Of a stretch of 64,000 bases of DNA, positions 39,001 to 48,105 are shown piece after piece (position 1 is the first letter of the stretch; every line of letters begins with the position of its first letter). The DNA comes from Limanda limanda (Eukaryota > Chordata > Actinopteri > Pleuronectiformes > Pleuronectidae): contig NC_083648.1 in the NCBI RefSeq assembly GCF_963576545.1, positions 8,853,739-8,917,738 on the forward strand, in the 5' to 3' direction. Position numbers and translations under genes: made by a program. Under the pieces are notes generated by a model, which did not search any database, had not been told where the DNA came from, and saw only the letters and a program-made list of their open reading frames with translations.

Positions 39001-42000
39001 ATGGTGTGTTTCATTTTACTTACTCATTCAATCCAACAATCAGCAAATACTAATAACTGCAGCGGAAAATAATCTCTCTTCACTCCTGTTTAAGTCACGT
39101 TTGCTAAAGACAACAATATCTCTCTTTTCTTTTAAATAGACTTGTTAAAAAACTTATGTATGCCTCATACTCGGGCTCATGAAGGTAACATTTTTTTCAA
39201 AACAATGCTGAAGGAACTGAGATGTTCTGTTTTATAACTGCAACTGACATTTTGGAGGCTGGAAAACTTTGCTGCATTGTACAGAAAGGTGTTTTGAATA
39301 TTTCATCCATCCATCAATAGAACAAAAATACAGTGAACGACGCATAAAAGATGGACAAAGAAATCTTTAGTGCGATGTAAAAATATGAACATGGACCACG
39401 CTGCCTCTCTGCATCTATAAAACTTTAAATAAATGTTTCCGGTTACATAAACACCCATTCAGGATATGCTGTGGTGCTCAGAAAAGGCAGGTGTATTTCT
39501 GTCCACCTTTGAGGACCCTGACCCATATTACACTCTGACTCATTTGCCTATCCGGCTCTTGGGCCTCCCTGTTATCTGCTCGGTTTATCTGCTCGTTTAA
39601 AAATAAATAAATAAAGGAGCCGGAAGTGTTGGATATAAAGCAGGGTGGACGTTCACCCTAAAGCCCTGCATCTGATCGTAAACACGTCTGGCCCGCTAAG
39701 TTGTTGGGCCTGGAGGAGCGGCAGCGTAGCACGGCTGTGATAGCCATGGGATCACTTCAGTGGAAGGGGATGAAAGCACAGCAGGGACCGGCAGATGGAG
39801 AGAGTCTCACAAAAGATTTCTGCAGAGCCAAGAAGTTATTTCCACTTCTGACTCATCGAGCGTGTCGAGGGGAAAGTCTCTGGCTCGGGAAAGTCAAAGG
39901 TATCAAAAGTTTTGGTGCTGATAAAAGCATTTCGTTCTCGACAGGCTCAGAGGCCACGGAAGGTGTCAATCGGAAGATCTTAACGATAAAGGCACCAACT
40001 TCCACACAGCATATTGCATAAAGGAGAGTGAGTGCAGGTAAAAAATCGACCTTTATACTTGATAGGTAAAAATTCATACCCAACCAATATCAATGACTAT
40101 TAAATGTCCGTGGAGGCTGGTTTACAATCTCTTGAGTCACATACAGGGTCGTTACAGTCGGCCTACCGGCAGCGTCTCATGTCCTCCATACAGAAATAGC
40201 ACAACCGTCCAGAAATAAATCCGGCAGCCGCTCGCTCCAGCTGAAATTCCTTCCTTGACCCCTTTAGAAAACGACCACGGTTCCAACCAGCAGACTGAGC
40301 CCTGCAGCTTCCCACACAAAGACCCTCTCACCACTTTACATGTTGTCAGGCCTAAGTGACACAATGGGTAATTTCTGAGGTGCTGCACTCAACAGCTATT
40401 GATTATAGACTTGTTTTGACAGACTATGGAGACATTTCAAATCAAGCCTGGTTCAATTCCAACACAGGATTTCACAATAGAGTTGAAATTGAATACAAAA
40501 TCAGTATGAAAATGAGGCAGATTTGGACCAATTGAAATGTTCTTGACAGCTTACAGTGATATCTCCTGCGATTATCATCATAACAAACCTGTCACATGAA
40601 CATAAGGCTGGAGAGGTCGTAATCTACAGCTCATATCTTATATTAGGATTAGTTTGAATGAACACTTGGAACAATTGTTGAACTAACAGGCGTAACCTCC
40701 GCCAAGGACATGATTTATGATGTTTGCTCTCTGTTTGTTTGCATGGGAGCAGGATTACATAAAAAAAATGCTCAACTACTTGTAGATGGGTGGGGGTGTG
40801 ACCCGAGGAAGAGCCAATTAAACTTAGTGTGGATCTTGATCAGTGGGAGACTTCTTTCTTTACTTTCTTTAAGATTGGGAGATTGAGCATTTTTTAACAT
40901 TTTCATTGATTTCCCAGAGAATAATTCTTGGAACTGGATTTTTTTTAAATCTGCGATATTTAGGGGACTGATATTATGGAATGTGGAAACTTTGATGATG
41001 ATTCCAAAAAAAATCCAGACTTTCCAGATTCCAATTAAATCATAAGGAGACTGTTGGGCTGAGCTCTACGGGGCGCCATGTCATTCTTATTGGATTATTA
41101 ATGCTAAATATATACTGTTATCAAGTCACTGTTGGGTCACATGCAGAAAATGTTTAAAATGTGCATTAGAATATACAATGCAGGTGAAAGATTCTTAATG
41201 TATTAATGTAACTTCATATCTAAGATTTAACCCCAAAATGACTGAATAAAGTATTTGTTTGAAAAACTAACGGATTAGTAATTAACTGATGATCAAAACT
41301 GTACAAACTGAACTTAAGTGACTGTTTCAGTTGGTGTTGGTTACCGAACTAATTAACATCAGAATACCCAAGAACATTATTATACAAGTAATTTATATAC
41401 TACACTATAGATTATCCGCATTACAATAGACCCGGAGCTGTAAACATGACACTTGAAACTTGGACTAATAACAAGGATTTCAGCTCTTTGAGACTTCACT
41501 TCTTCAGACTCAACTTTCCTAAAAATTTCACTTGACATTTAAAATGAATTTGTAAATGTTAACGGTTTGGAGAGTAAACTGTTCAAATGTTAGTGCTGAG
41601 ATCTTGAAGAATAGCGTTTTTTTAAATCTTTGGAACTAAAATATTCAAGACTTGAACTTGGTCCGTGAGACTAGACACGGTTCCTCTTTCAGCATTCAGG
41701 AGAATAAGATGTAGTCTGACAAAAAACGTAAAAACCCTGACATCATAAAAGGTGGACATCTACGAGTGGATGACTACGAGTACACCAGAGCCTTGGAGTA
41801 CAGTGATGAATCTATGAAAGTGGTCCGCTTGAATGCATTCGTCCCTCCTGGGGTTATGGAAGCGGCAGGTCACATCAAGCCTCATTCTTATCTTACACTT
41901 TTCAAATATCAACCATCAGTGCCTTGCGTCACTCCCACGCTCTTACCGACGGCTGGTGCTCTTGAACGAGGTGAACGACTGCTTGCTAACAGACGCCTTG

Positions 42001-42278
42001 GAGCTGAGGAAACAGCTGCACTCAAAGTGATGCTGCAGCGGATACTTCTGCTGCTGATGCTGCTCATGATGCTGATGCTGCTCATGATGCAGATGCTGCT
42101 CATGATGCTGCTGCTGCAGATGCTGCTCATGATGCTGATGCTGCTCATGATGCTGATGCTGCTCATGATACAGATGCTGCTCATGATGCAGATGCTGCTC
42201 ATGATGCTGCTGCTCCTGATGACGATGCTGCTGCTGCGTCTGCTGCTGCTGCTGCGTCACTTGTACAGATCCTGACAT
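25555..42278 (-). CDS. myom1: Myomesin-1, sarcomeric M-band protein (36 coding exons, 1539 aa)
   Basis: Myomesin crosslinks thick filaments and titin in the sarcomere M-band. I assembled 36 exons whose phases close exactly to 1540 codons including stop. Domain order is unstructured head, two Ig (M2, M3), five fibronectin III (M4-M8), five Ig (M9-M13), the standard myomesin plan; human forms without the EH segment are about 1590 aa. The sequence matches mammalian MYOM1 along its length, for example VKSPRFALFDLAEGKSY, NTGIIEMFM-like STGIIEMFM, and VWGEPLPDV in the last domain. MYOM1 rather than MYOM2 or MYOM3 is chosen from position beside LPIN2 and MYL12. The ATG at 42278 is the first after an in-frame TAA. 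Exon coordinates are given in the four block entries. Confidence 0.93.
28241..28292. repeat. (GAAT)n microsatellite in MYOM1 intron
   Basis: Short run of GAAT units with one interruption. Confidence 0.85.
30716..30742. repeat. GT microsatellite in MYOM1 intron
   Basis: Alternating GT followed by GGGT variants, in the intron between exons 20 and 21. Confidence 0.9.
30883..36024 (-). CDS. myom1: MYOM1 exons 10-20: fibronectin III domains M4-M8
   Basis: Exons 36024-35883, 35051-34852, 34759-34703, 34484-34360, 34124-33941, 33770-33596, 33409-33288, 32330-32134, 32012-31886, 31290-31106, 30997-30883; residues 456-998. Each FnIII module is split over two exons and shows the strand pattern W(K)xP...GY(Y/F)...S/TY.FRV.A.N.AG. 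A short linker exon (34759-34703, PLAPWTG) separates M4 and M5. Mammalian MYOM1 has an alternative EH segment between M6 and M7. Here only a 42-bp candidate exon (32670-32629) is seen in that intron. Confidence 0.92.
32629..32670 (-). CDS. myom1: Possible 42-bp cassette exon (EH-segment position) of MYOM1
   Basis: A strong donor (GAGC|GTAAGT, GT at 32628-32627) closes a 42-bp open stretch that begins after an AG at 32672-32671. It has phase 1 on both sides, so it can be inserted between exons 16 and 17 without shifting frame. It would add 14 residues reading roughly EHEPNESQPASGLE. It sits exactly where the EH segment exon lies in mammals. The acceptor tract is poor and I do not recognise the peptide, so this is tentative. 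Confidence 0.3.
35308..35860. repeat. Minisatellite with higher-order units in MYOM1 intron 10
   Basis: About 550 bp built from GATGATGGAC(A/G)G-like subunits. These form roughly six larger units, each opening GATGTATGATGATGGATG and closing near GGATGGTGGACGAACA. Unit length varies through loss or gain of subunits. The long His/Ser/Pro/Ile frame on the - strand is a read-through of this array, not a protein. Confidence 0.95.
36031..36092. repeat. (CA)n microsatellite in MYOM1 intron 9
   Basis: About 30 CA units immediately upstream of the exon 10 acceptor on the transcribed strand. On that strand it reads GT/TG and could affect acceptor recognition. Confidence 0.95.
36585..38404 (-). CDS. 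myom1: MYOM1 exons 4-9: Ig domains M2 and M3
   Basis: Exons 38404-38247, 38015-37923, 37778-37690, 37438-37394, 36991-36830, 36746-36585; residues 220-455. M2 shows LPEFIVKPRGQTVWEG, LHCTVAGWPKPRIAWYKN, CDFLDTAQYQVSALN. M3 shows FGSEGETLSLGCTV, DVVWYRN, WSGERATLTLVHLNKEDEGM, YSAYVFVR. The exon 5 donor is GTAGGT; using the GT four bases downstream instead would include an in-frame TAG. Confidence 0.9.
38524..42278 (-). CDS. myom1: MYOM1 exons 1-3: N-terminal head with His/Gln repeat
   Basis: Exons 42278-41947, 38930-38790, 38707-38524; residues 1-219. Exon 1 starts MSGSVQVTQQQQQ and has about eight HHEQH-type repeats at residues 25-74. SSKASVSKQSFTSFKSTSRR-like Ser/Lys sequence follows, before a strong donor CG|GTAAGA. 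Exon 2 has GYVVPVFRA and exon 3 has TEEGINY and KKTRKMQIRESAERVQLNKT. Both align with the human head (DYMVPIF, EEGI, KSRKVVIREKAERLSLRKT). The mammalian KQSTAS repeats are absent. In mammals this region binds myosin. Intron 1 is about 3 kb. Confidence 0.85.
38931..41946 (-). other. MYOM1 intron 1 (about 3 kb)
   Basis: No exon is needed here: the phases of exons 1 and 2 join directly as S-R-R-L-T-T-S. Apart from repeat copy C I see nothing supportable. The + strand frame at 39701-40021 has no domain or splice context. Confidence 0.7.
40693..40845 (+). repeat. Dispersed repeat, copy C (CCGCCAAGG family)
   Basis: TAACCTCCGCCAAGGACATG, then GTTTGTTTGCATGGGAGCAG, CAGGATTACATAAAAAAAAT, and GAAGAGCC followed by a GTGTGGATC block. 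This is the same block order as the copies at 7194 and 5030. It lies in MYOM1 intron 1. Confidence 0.55.
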
Positions 42279-43569
42279 CCTGAGAGCCACTGTGCCAACT
42301 TAGAATGTCAGACTTTCCTTTTCAAGCTCTGTGAATCAACCTCATTGTTATTATTGTAGACGGATTTCTGATGTCGGGTTAGGGGGGAGGTAAGCCGAGG
42401 ATATTAAGTGGTGGTTAGGTTCTAAGAAAGCACCCAACTATAGTTAAACATGTACTAGATGGTGTTATGGTTTTATTTGTGCAGCAGTTGAAGTGTTAGC
42501 TCTGGTTAAAATCTAGTTCTACTGGGTTAAATGAACTAGCGGTAGGTAGGGAATCAATTCTCTGTCTCAATATCTTCATCTTCATTTTCTGTCTTCATAA
42601 AATTAAATAAGAATTTAAATGGTAAACCAACTGGTAAACAAAACAAAATGGGATTGGTTGTGATTCAAGGGAAAATAGGTTAAATACTATGAGTCTTCAT
42701 TAATTAATTAATTTGCAGGCTTTGGCCGATGACAGAAATAATACTGCAACATATGATTATATGCTTAATTAATAAGATTATTTATTATTTTCTTCAGGCC
42801 ATCAAAAACAACAAAACCTGCCTTTAAAAATATCCAAAACCTCTGTTGACATATTCAAAAAATGGTCTGAATCCAAAGGTTTTCAGTTTCCTGTCGCAGA
42901 GATCAGGCACATGATGTAATTTGAGAACCAGGAACAAGTGAATGTTTGGCATTCGTGAATTTAAAAAAAATGTTTTATTACATGATCAAAACTACTGCAT
43001 GAATTAATAAACTACTAGTTTTCCCTGAGTAAGTATTGCTCAAGTTAGACCTCTTGAAATCATGAACAGCCTCTACTGGGTACAGGCCCGTCCCCATGTA
43101 ACAAAAGGTAAATGATGTAATCACAGGATGTGTAGATTATAGCAGCAGATTTCAAACTGTGCTCTCTGATTGTTGTGCCCTTGAGCAACACATACTGCAG
43201 GAGGCGTTTGCCACCTTTACTTATCAAGAAGAGCTGGAAGCTGTAAAGTGCTCAGTTTGCCTTAAGGGCACACAAATGAGATTTAGCTGTTTAAAGTCAA
43301 ATGAAATATGAAATGAATGGATTAGCTCTTCTTCATTGACTACGTTTCACTGCAAATGACACATGCAAACTAAACTACATGAGCGCAGAAACTACAGCGA
43401 TAACATGTTAGTATAAAGTACAAGAACACTCAATGGATTTAAATAACAAGAATAATTTAAAAAACATATATATAAATACATTGGTTGAATTTAGGACTCA
43501 AGCCTTAGTGGTTAGGAGCTTTAACATATGACTACATTACATTATCCTAACAATCCTTAAGTTTAAGAG

Positions 43570-43632
43570 ACACACTTATGAAATAAATAACCATATATAT
43601 ATATATATGTATACATAAATATATATATATAT
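43570..43632. repeat. (TA)n tracts in MYOM1 5' intron
   Basis: Two short ATATAT runs just downstream of the putative first exon. Confidence 0.8.
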
Positions 43633-43643
43633 CTGTCACTCAC

Positions 43644-43800
43644 CACAAATGAGAACCCACCAATCCGCAGCAGTTGAGAATAAGAGAAATTGATGTGTTA
43701 ATTCCAAAAGTGGCCTTGGCAGGTTGGGATCAGGGCAAAGCAGCCGGCTGAGGGGCAGTGGACAGGACTCAGCCCACAGAACAGAAATAATGCTGCCACT
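43644..43800 (-). other. myom1: Putative non-coding first exon of MYOM1
   Basis: On the - strand a strong donor (TTTGTG|GTGAGT, GT at 43643-43642) would end a 5'UTR exon. It starts downstream of the CArG/MEF2 pair and would splice to an acceptor near 42291. The 5' boundary is a guess from the position of the promoter sites. Confidence 0.4.
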
Positions 43801-43828
43801 CGGCAGAATGCACAAGACACCGTCAGGA

Positions 43829-43859
43829 CCTTTTAAGGCTGCAGCAGATTTAAATTTAG
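43829..43859 (-). promoter_or_regulatory. CArG box and MEF2 site, likely MYOM1 muscle promoter
   Basis: CCTTTTAAGG at 43829-43838 is a perfect CArG box (SRF). TTAAATTTAG at 43850-43859 fits the MEF2 consensus YTAWWWWTAR on the - strand. They lie 11 bp apart, upstream of a strong 5'UTR donor, about 1.5 kb before the MYOM1 start codon. A CAGTTG E-box lies at about 43670. Paired SRF and MEF2 sites are typical of muscle-gene promoters; function here is inferred. Confidence 0.5.
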
Positions 43860-44369
43860 ACCATGAGACCACGAGAAGGGTTCAGGCGAGTCTGAGGAGC
43901 CTCTCCCAGGCCTGGCCCTCTACCCCCGGGGTGCAGCCCCTCAGAGGGGGGGTGTCTCTGGTGGGCTGTGGTAGATATATGGTAAAAGGATAGAAGTGAA
44001 GAACGGCCACAGTTGCAGTTTAGTTAGGATGAGATGAATTGTTTCTAGGTAAGTTCAGGGTTCATGTTCAGGCCTTAAGGTCAATTAACTGTATTTTACC
44101 TCATGTACCCACCAGCCAACATTAATGTGACATGATTATAATAACTCTTTATTATTATCATCTCGATTTACCTCAAATTAACCTTTGTAAACATACTTGT
44201 TACAGACCAGTTATCACAAGTGTGTATTTATTATGTCATTCACACACAACACACAAAAAATTAAATAAACTGAAGTTCTACTTTGTTCAATTTACACGTT
44301 TGTAAACTGTTTGTAAAGTAACTGCTGCCCTCTCGTGGTAGAACATATAAACAGCAGCATCTGTAGTTT

Positions 44370-44556
44370 TCAAAATATAAATAACCTCAATATTGATAGC
44401 CAAAACATATTTAACCAAAATATGAATAACCAAAATATAAAAAAATAACATATGAGTCACCAAAATATGAATTACCAAATTAAAGATAACCAAAATATAA
44501 ATAATGAAAATATGGATAGCTAAAATATGTATAAAAATAACCAAAATTAAAGAGCT
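44370..44556. repeat. Degenerate minisatellite, unit about 16 bp (AACCAAAATATGAAT)
   Basis: Around eleven imperfect copies of ATAACCAAAATATGA. Translated on the - strand it gives a repetitive Ile/Val/Leu peptide, which explains the open frame there. It lies in the MYOM1-MYL12 divergent spacer. Confidence 0.8.
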
Positions 44557-44639
44557 TTGGTCGAATCGTGTGCTCTCATTCATTATTATCTAACAAATAA
44601 ATTTAAAGACAGCATATTGTCCTAGACAACTTGGAACAT

Positions 44640-45070
44640 TCCAGTCTGATGGTATCTTCCGGGTCGCCTCTGATTGGTCGGTTGGGGGAACAGGAAATAA
44701 AGCATTGCTGGTCGCTCCTCTTCTTTCTGTGGATGCTCCACTTCCTGTGTTTTCGGCCTCTTTTGCGAATAATTCCTGTTTCTTTCTGAGGTTTGTGCTT
44801 TTATTCTTTATTCATCTACTGCTCTTTATCGCGTCATTCGTTAAGAAGAGAGGGTCCGTGTACTTCCTGTATTTCCCGGTTAGCGCCCTGTTGTTATTTA
44901 GGTCAACATTGGGCTAAAGCTAGCTCCTACATACAATGTTTGGATCGAGTTATTCACGCTGTGGAGAAGATATTTGTTATTGCACAAATACAGATAACGA
45001 TATTTTTATTCACATTAGCAGATATTTCATCGTTATATACATTCTGGTTATTGTGGACGGTTGACGTAAG
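44640..45070 (+). promoter_or_regulatory. myl12: Probable MYL12 promoter / non-coding exon 1 region
   Basis: An inverted CCAAT (ATTGG at about 44673), ETS-like CTTCCGGG and CACTTCCTGT, and a CRE-like TGACGTAA at 45062-45069 cluster upstream of MYL12. The CDS begins right after an acceptor at 45942-45943, so a 5' non-coding exon must exist. A possible donor is GAC|GTAAGC with GT at 45066-45067. The exact exon is unresolved. Confidence 0.4.
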
Positions 45071-45970
45071 CTTCACTTGCTGTGATGCTACGATAATAAC
45101 ACAATTTCCTAATGGCAGATTTCTCCTCTAAAATCAAATCCTCATTAATATTAAAGTCACCTCTTCAACATCAATAGGAGAAACCCAGGTAAATGTTTCT
45201 TTCAGGAAATATTTAAGCATCAGACACACAAGAGACATAAAATAACCATTAATGCTCAATAAAACAATAAAGAGTGAAACATGAGGCAATATCGTTCAGT
45301 CTCTTGTTTAATTTACGTCTCATTGAAGGGACTCGTTTTTTAAATCGCCATCTAATGTCATTTATCAAGTGCAAAGTTTGGTTGAAGTATTTATACGACA
45401 GATGTTAAGTTGAGAGACAGAGACCTGTTAAATAAAACAATAAGAGAATGACCCAGAGCGATATGTTTTTATGTTTTTTATCTTTATTCAAACAAAATGC
45501 ACATTGTAAAGCTGATCTCCCTGCTTTAATGCAGTCAATCAGAAATTGTCCTCTTCAAATATCTCATCTAATAAATGAGGAAGTTGCCTTTTTATAATAC
45601 ATACATTCGTTGATAAACTACATCATTATATTGTTTAACATCCATCATGCAAATTCTATGACATTTGTCTAGTCGTGCTGTGAACACCATCTGTAGGGAT
45701 GCTGACTAACTTTGATGACGCTCGTCTCATGTTATTCAGTCAACAACAGCTGCAGTGAGTGTTGACATCCAACCAGGGATCAGCACAATGTCCCATCAAC
45801 AGTCTCAAACTGCAGATGTGGTCATTATTCCTGATGTACATGAAAGTCAGCAGCTGTTGTTTACCATAACATTTATTGTTATCAAGGTATATTTGACATA
45901 ATCTTGAAATCACTGTGTCTTCATGTTATTTTTTTTACCACAGGATTGGGAAAATCTACCAGCTGCCAAC

Positions 45971-46893
45971 ATGTCGAGCAAAAGGGCCAAGGGGAAGAAC
46001 ACCAAGAAGCGTCCTCAGCGCGCCACCTCCAATGTGTTTGCTATGTTTGATCAGTCCCAGATCCAGGAGTTCAAGGAGGCTTTCAACATGATCGACCAAA
46101 ACAGGGACGGGTTCATTGACAAAGAAGACCTTCATGACATGCTGGCCTCATTAGGTAAACTCAACAGTATCAAGTTTTTACACATATACACATTTAAATT
46201 GGGGTTTTATACAAATTTGGGATAAAGAAATGAAAGCTTGGCAGAATCATCTGTTAGCAAGTGTTCTTATATAGCTAGTAAGTATTCAGGAAGCATGGGT
46301 AGTGGGTAAGAGACATTTTATTCAGTCTTCATCTCTTCCTTTTCCCAGGTAAGAACCCCACAGATGAATACCTGGAGACCATGATGATCGAGGCGCCAGG
46401 TCCAATCAACTTCACAATGTTCCTGACCATGTTCGGAGAGAAGCTGAACGGCACAGATCCTGAAGATGTGATCCGCAATGCTTTTGCCTGCTTCGATGAG
46501 GAAGGCACAGGTGATGTTAAGATCTGAGTGAGACCGGTTCCCCAGGCCGTGGTATCTTCAGAAGTTGTACAAGTATACGCAGGCAACTGTACTTGCTTGT
46601 GATTCTTGTAACTTGTACAACTTCTGAAGATAACCATAGTCAGTAGCAGTTACATTGTTGATGGCAGCAGCAGTAACCTGGTGTCCATAACGTTCTATGT
46701 CTGCTACCTGCCTCATACAGGTGTGATCCAGGAGGAGTATCTGCGTGACCTGCTGACTACGATGGGCGACAGGTTTACAGATGAAGAAGTGGACGAGCTC
46801 TTACGTGAGGCCCCTATTGACAAGGGAGGCAACTTCAACTATGTAGCATTCACACGCATTTTAAAGCACGGTGCAAAGGACAAAGACGATTAG
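45971..46893 (+). CDS. myl12: Myosin regulatory light chain 12 (3 coding exons, 172 aa)
   Basis: Non-muscle/smooth-muscle myosin II regulatory light chain. Coding parts 45971-46154, 46349-46510, 46721-46893 join in phase 1 each time to 172 aa, the usual length. The basic N-terminus [20 protein letters not shown] carries the Thr18/Ser19 pair (ATS after Met removal) phosphorylated by MLCK and ROCK. EF-hand 1 is intact ([12 protein letters not shown], residues 42-53) and is the divalent-binding site. Later EF-hands are degenerate, as in the family. Mammals have adjacent MYL12A and MYL12B; only one copy is seen here. The exon 3 donor GTGATG is weak and lies 40 bp before a strong hairpin. Confidence 0.96.
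46553..46632 (+). ncRNA. Near-perfect hairpin in last MYL12 intron
   Basis: Arms 46553-46574 and 46611-46632 are exact reverse complements over 22 bp (TATCTTCAGAAGTTGTACAA onwards). Two outer pairs are displaced by a one-base bulge, and the loop is 36 bp. The hairpin begins 42 bp after the exon 3 donor. It could be a precursor-like RNA hairpin, a splicing structure, or a recent inverted duplication. No small RNA can be demonstrated from sequence alone. Confidence 0.35.
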
Positions 46894-47169
46894 GGACAGA
46901 GGCTTCACCGGATGAGGTTTACGCTCTACATGCTGCGTGTTGTTAAAGGGTCACCACATGTTAGAACACTTATATCAGTTAGTTTGGCTCATGACAAGGC
47001 TTCACTGTGCTGTAGACTTCTGAAGGTCATTTGTTTAAGCTGCTTTTTGGACCAAATCTCTGGACCAACCCTTCTCTTAAAGCTCATTTGCACTTATATG
47101 AAAAGACCACTAAGGGTCTGTGTAAGCTAGTTTAAGATGTATGTGAAGACCCCCTTGGATAAAGCTGGA

Positions 47170-47175
47170 AATAAA
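47170..47175 (+). terminator. MYL12 poly(A) signal
   Basis: AATAAA about 280 bp after the MYL12 stop codon, followed by a T-rich stretch. Confidence 0.65.
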
Positions 47176-47280
47176 CTGTTACTGGAACTGGTTTGGTTTT
47201 ACTGAAAATGTTTGCATTCTGTCGATTTAAATTGGGTTCTGACATCAAACACCAATGCTCTTTTCATATTTCAAAAAGTT

Positions 47281-47286
47281 TTTATT
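47281..47286 (-). terminator. BAG1 poly(A) signal candidate
   Basis: AATAAA on the - strand about 820 bp after the BAG1 stop. It is only about 110 bp from the MYL12 signal on the other strand, so the two genes would converge very closely. Confidence 0.45.
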
Positions 47287-48105
47287 TTTTAAAACAAAGG
47301 AAAACTGGGTGTCCTTCTGAAATGGTTTTAAGCAAATGAAACTCCACAGTTCACACACATGAACACTCACTGCAATGAACAAATGCTAGTTTTGTACTGA
47401 CTCATGAGGTAATGAAACAGTAAATACATAAACTGGCCAAAAGTGTGTGGACAGTGCTGTGTACTGTGGTCTTGGGCTACACTTTGTTTTCTTTAATTAT
47501 CTTACTAACATGACAAAGAAATTCAGCAACTCCTGCTGCAGAGAGCAAGTGGAAACGACTCGACCAGCCTGCACAGATCCCTGTAGTCAAACCCACCCAG
47601 CTCCTTTGGTGTTACCTGGAACACAAGGTGTAAGGGCCCAAAACTTGTGTGTGAAGTTCCCAAATTGTACAGAAAGGCCTCCTAAGAACAGTGCAGGCTG
47701 TGACCAGAGAAAGAATCATTTGGGATTCTGAGTCTCATTTTACTTGGTCGTCCACAAACTGCCGTACAAAACAATTTATATTAATAGGTACAGAGCAGTG
47801 ATCACAAGTTTCAGATGCATTAAAATGATCCACAGTATTTAATTTCCCACAATTCAAAGCACCTCTGAGTGCATGTGGTTAAAATATCTCAGAAAGCTCA
47901 TCATATCAGTCTTTAACCGAGAGAATGTATCCGTGAATCGCTGTCGTTAACCAGCCTCCTTTTGTTCCCACGACCGCCTGTGATGAGGGATTTCACTTCA
48001 CACCAACAATAAATAAACAAGGGTCTGCTCCACACTCGAAGCTTTCTGTACACGTCGCAGTTGCTCACAGAGCAACGTAAAGCAGACGAGGGAGGCTTTG
48101 TTGCG

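Noticed and set aside
41766..42275. 169-aa Leu/Met-rich open frame on the + strand
   Set aside because: Antisense of the MYOM1 His/Gln repeat exon. The - strand frame has the splice donor and joins in phase to conserved exons.
42279..42290. Start of MYOM1 four codons upstream
   Set aside because: The codon at 42290 is GTG, not ATG, and lies next to a probable splice acceptor. The ATG at 42278 is the first after an in-frame TAA.
44287..44583. 98-aa hydrophobic frame resembling a membrane protein
   Set aside because: Product of the 16-bp degenerate minisatellite; periodic Ile/Val/Leu reflects the repeat unit.
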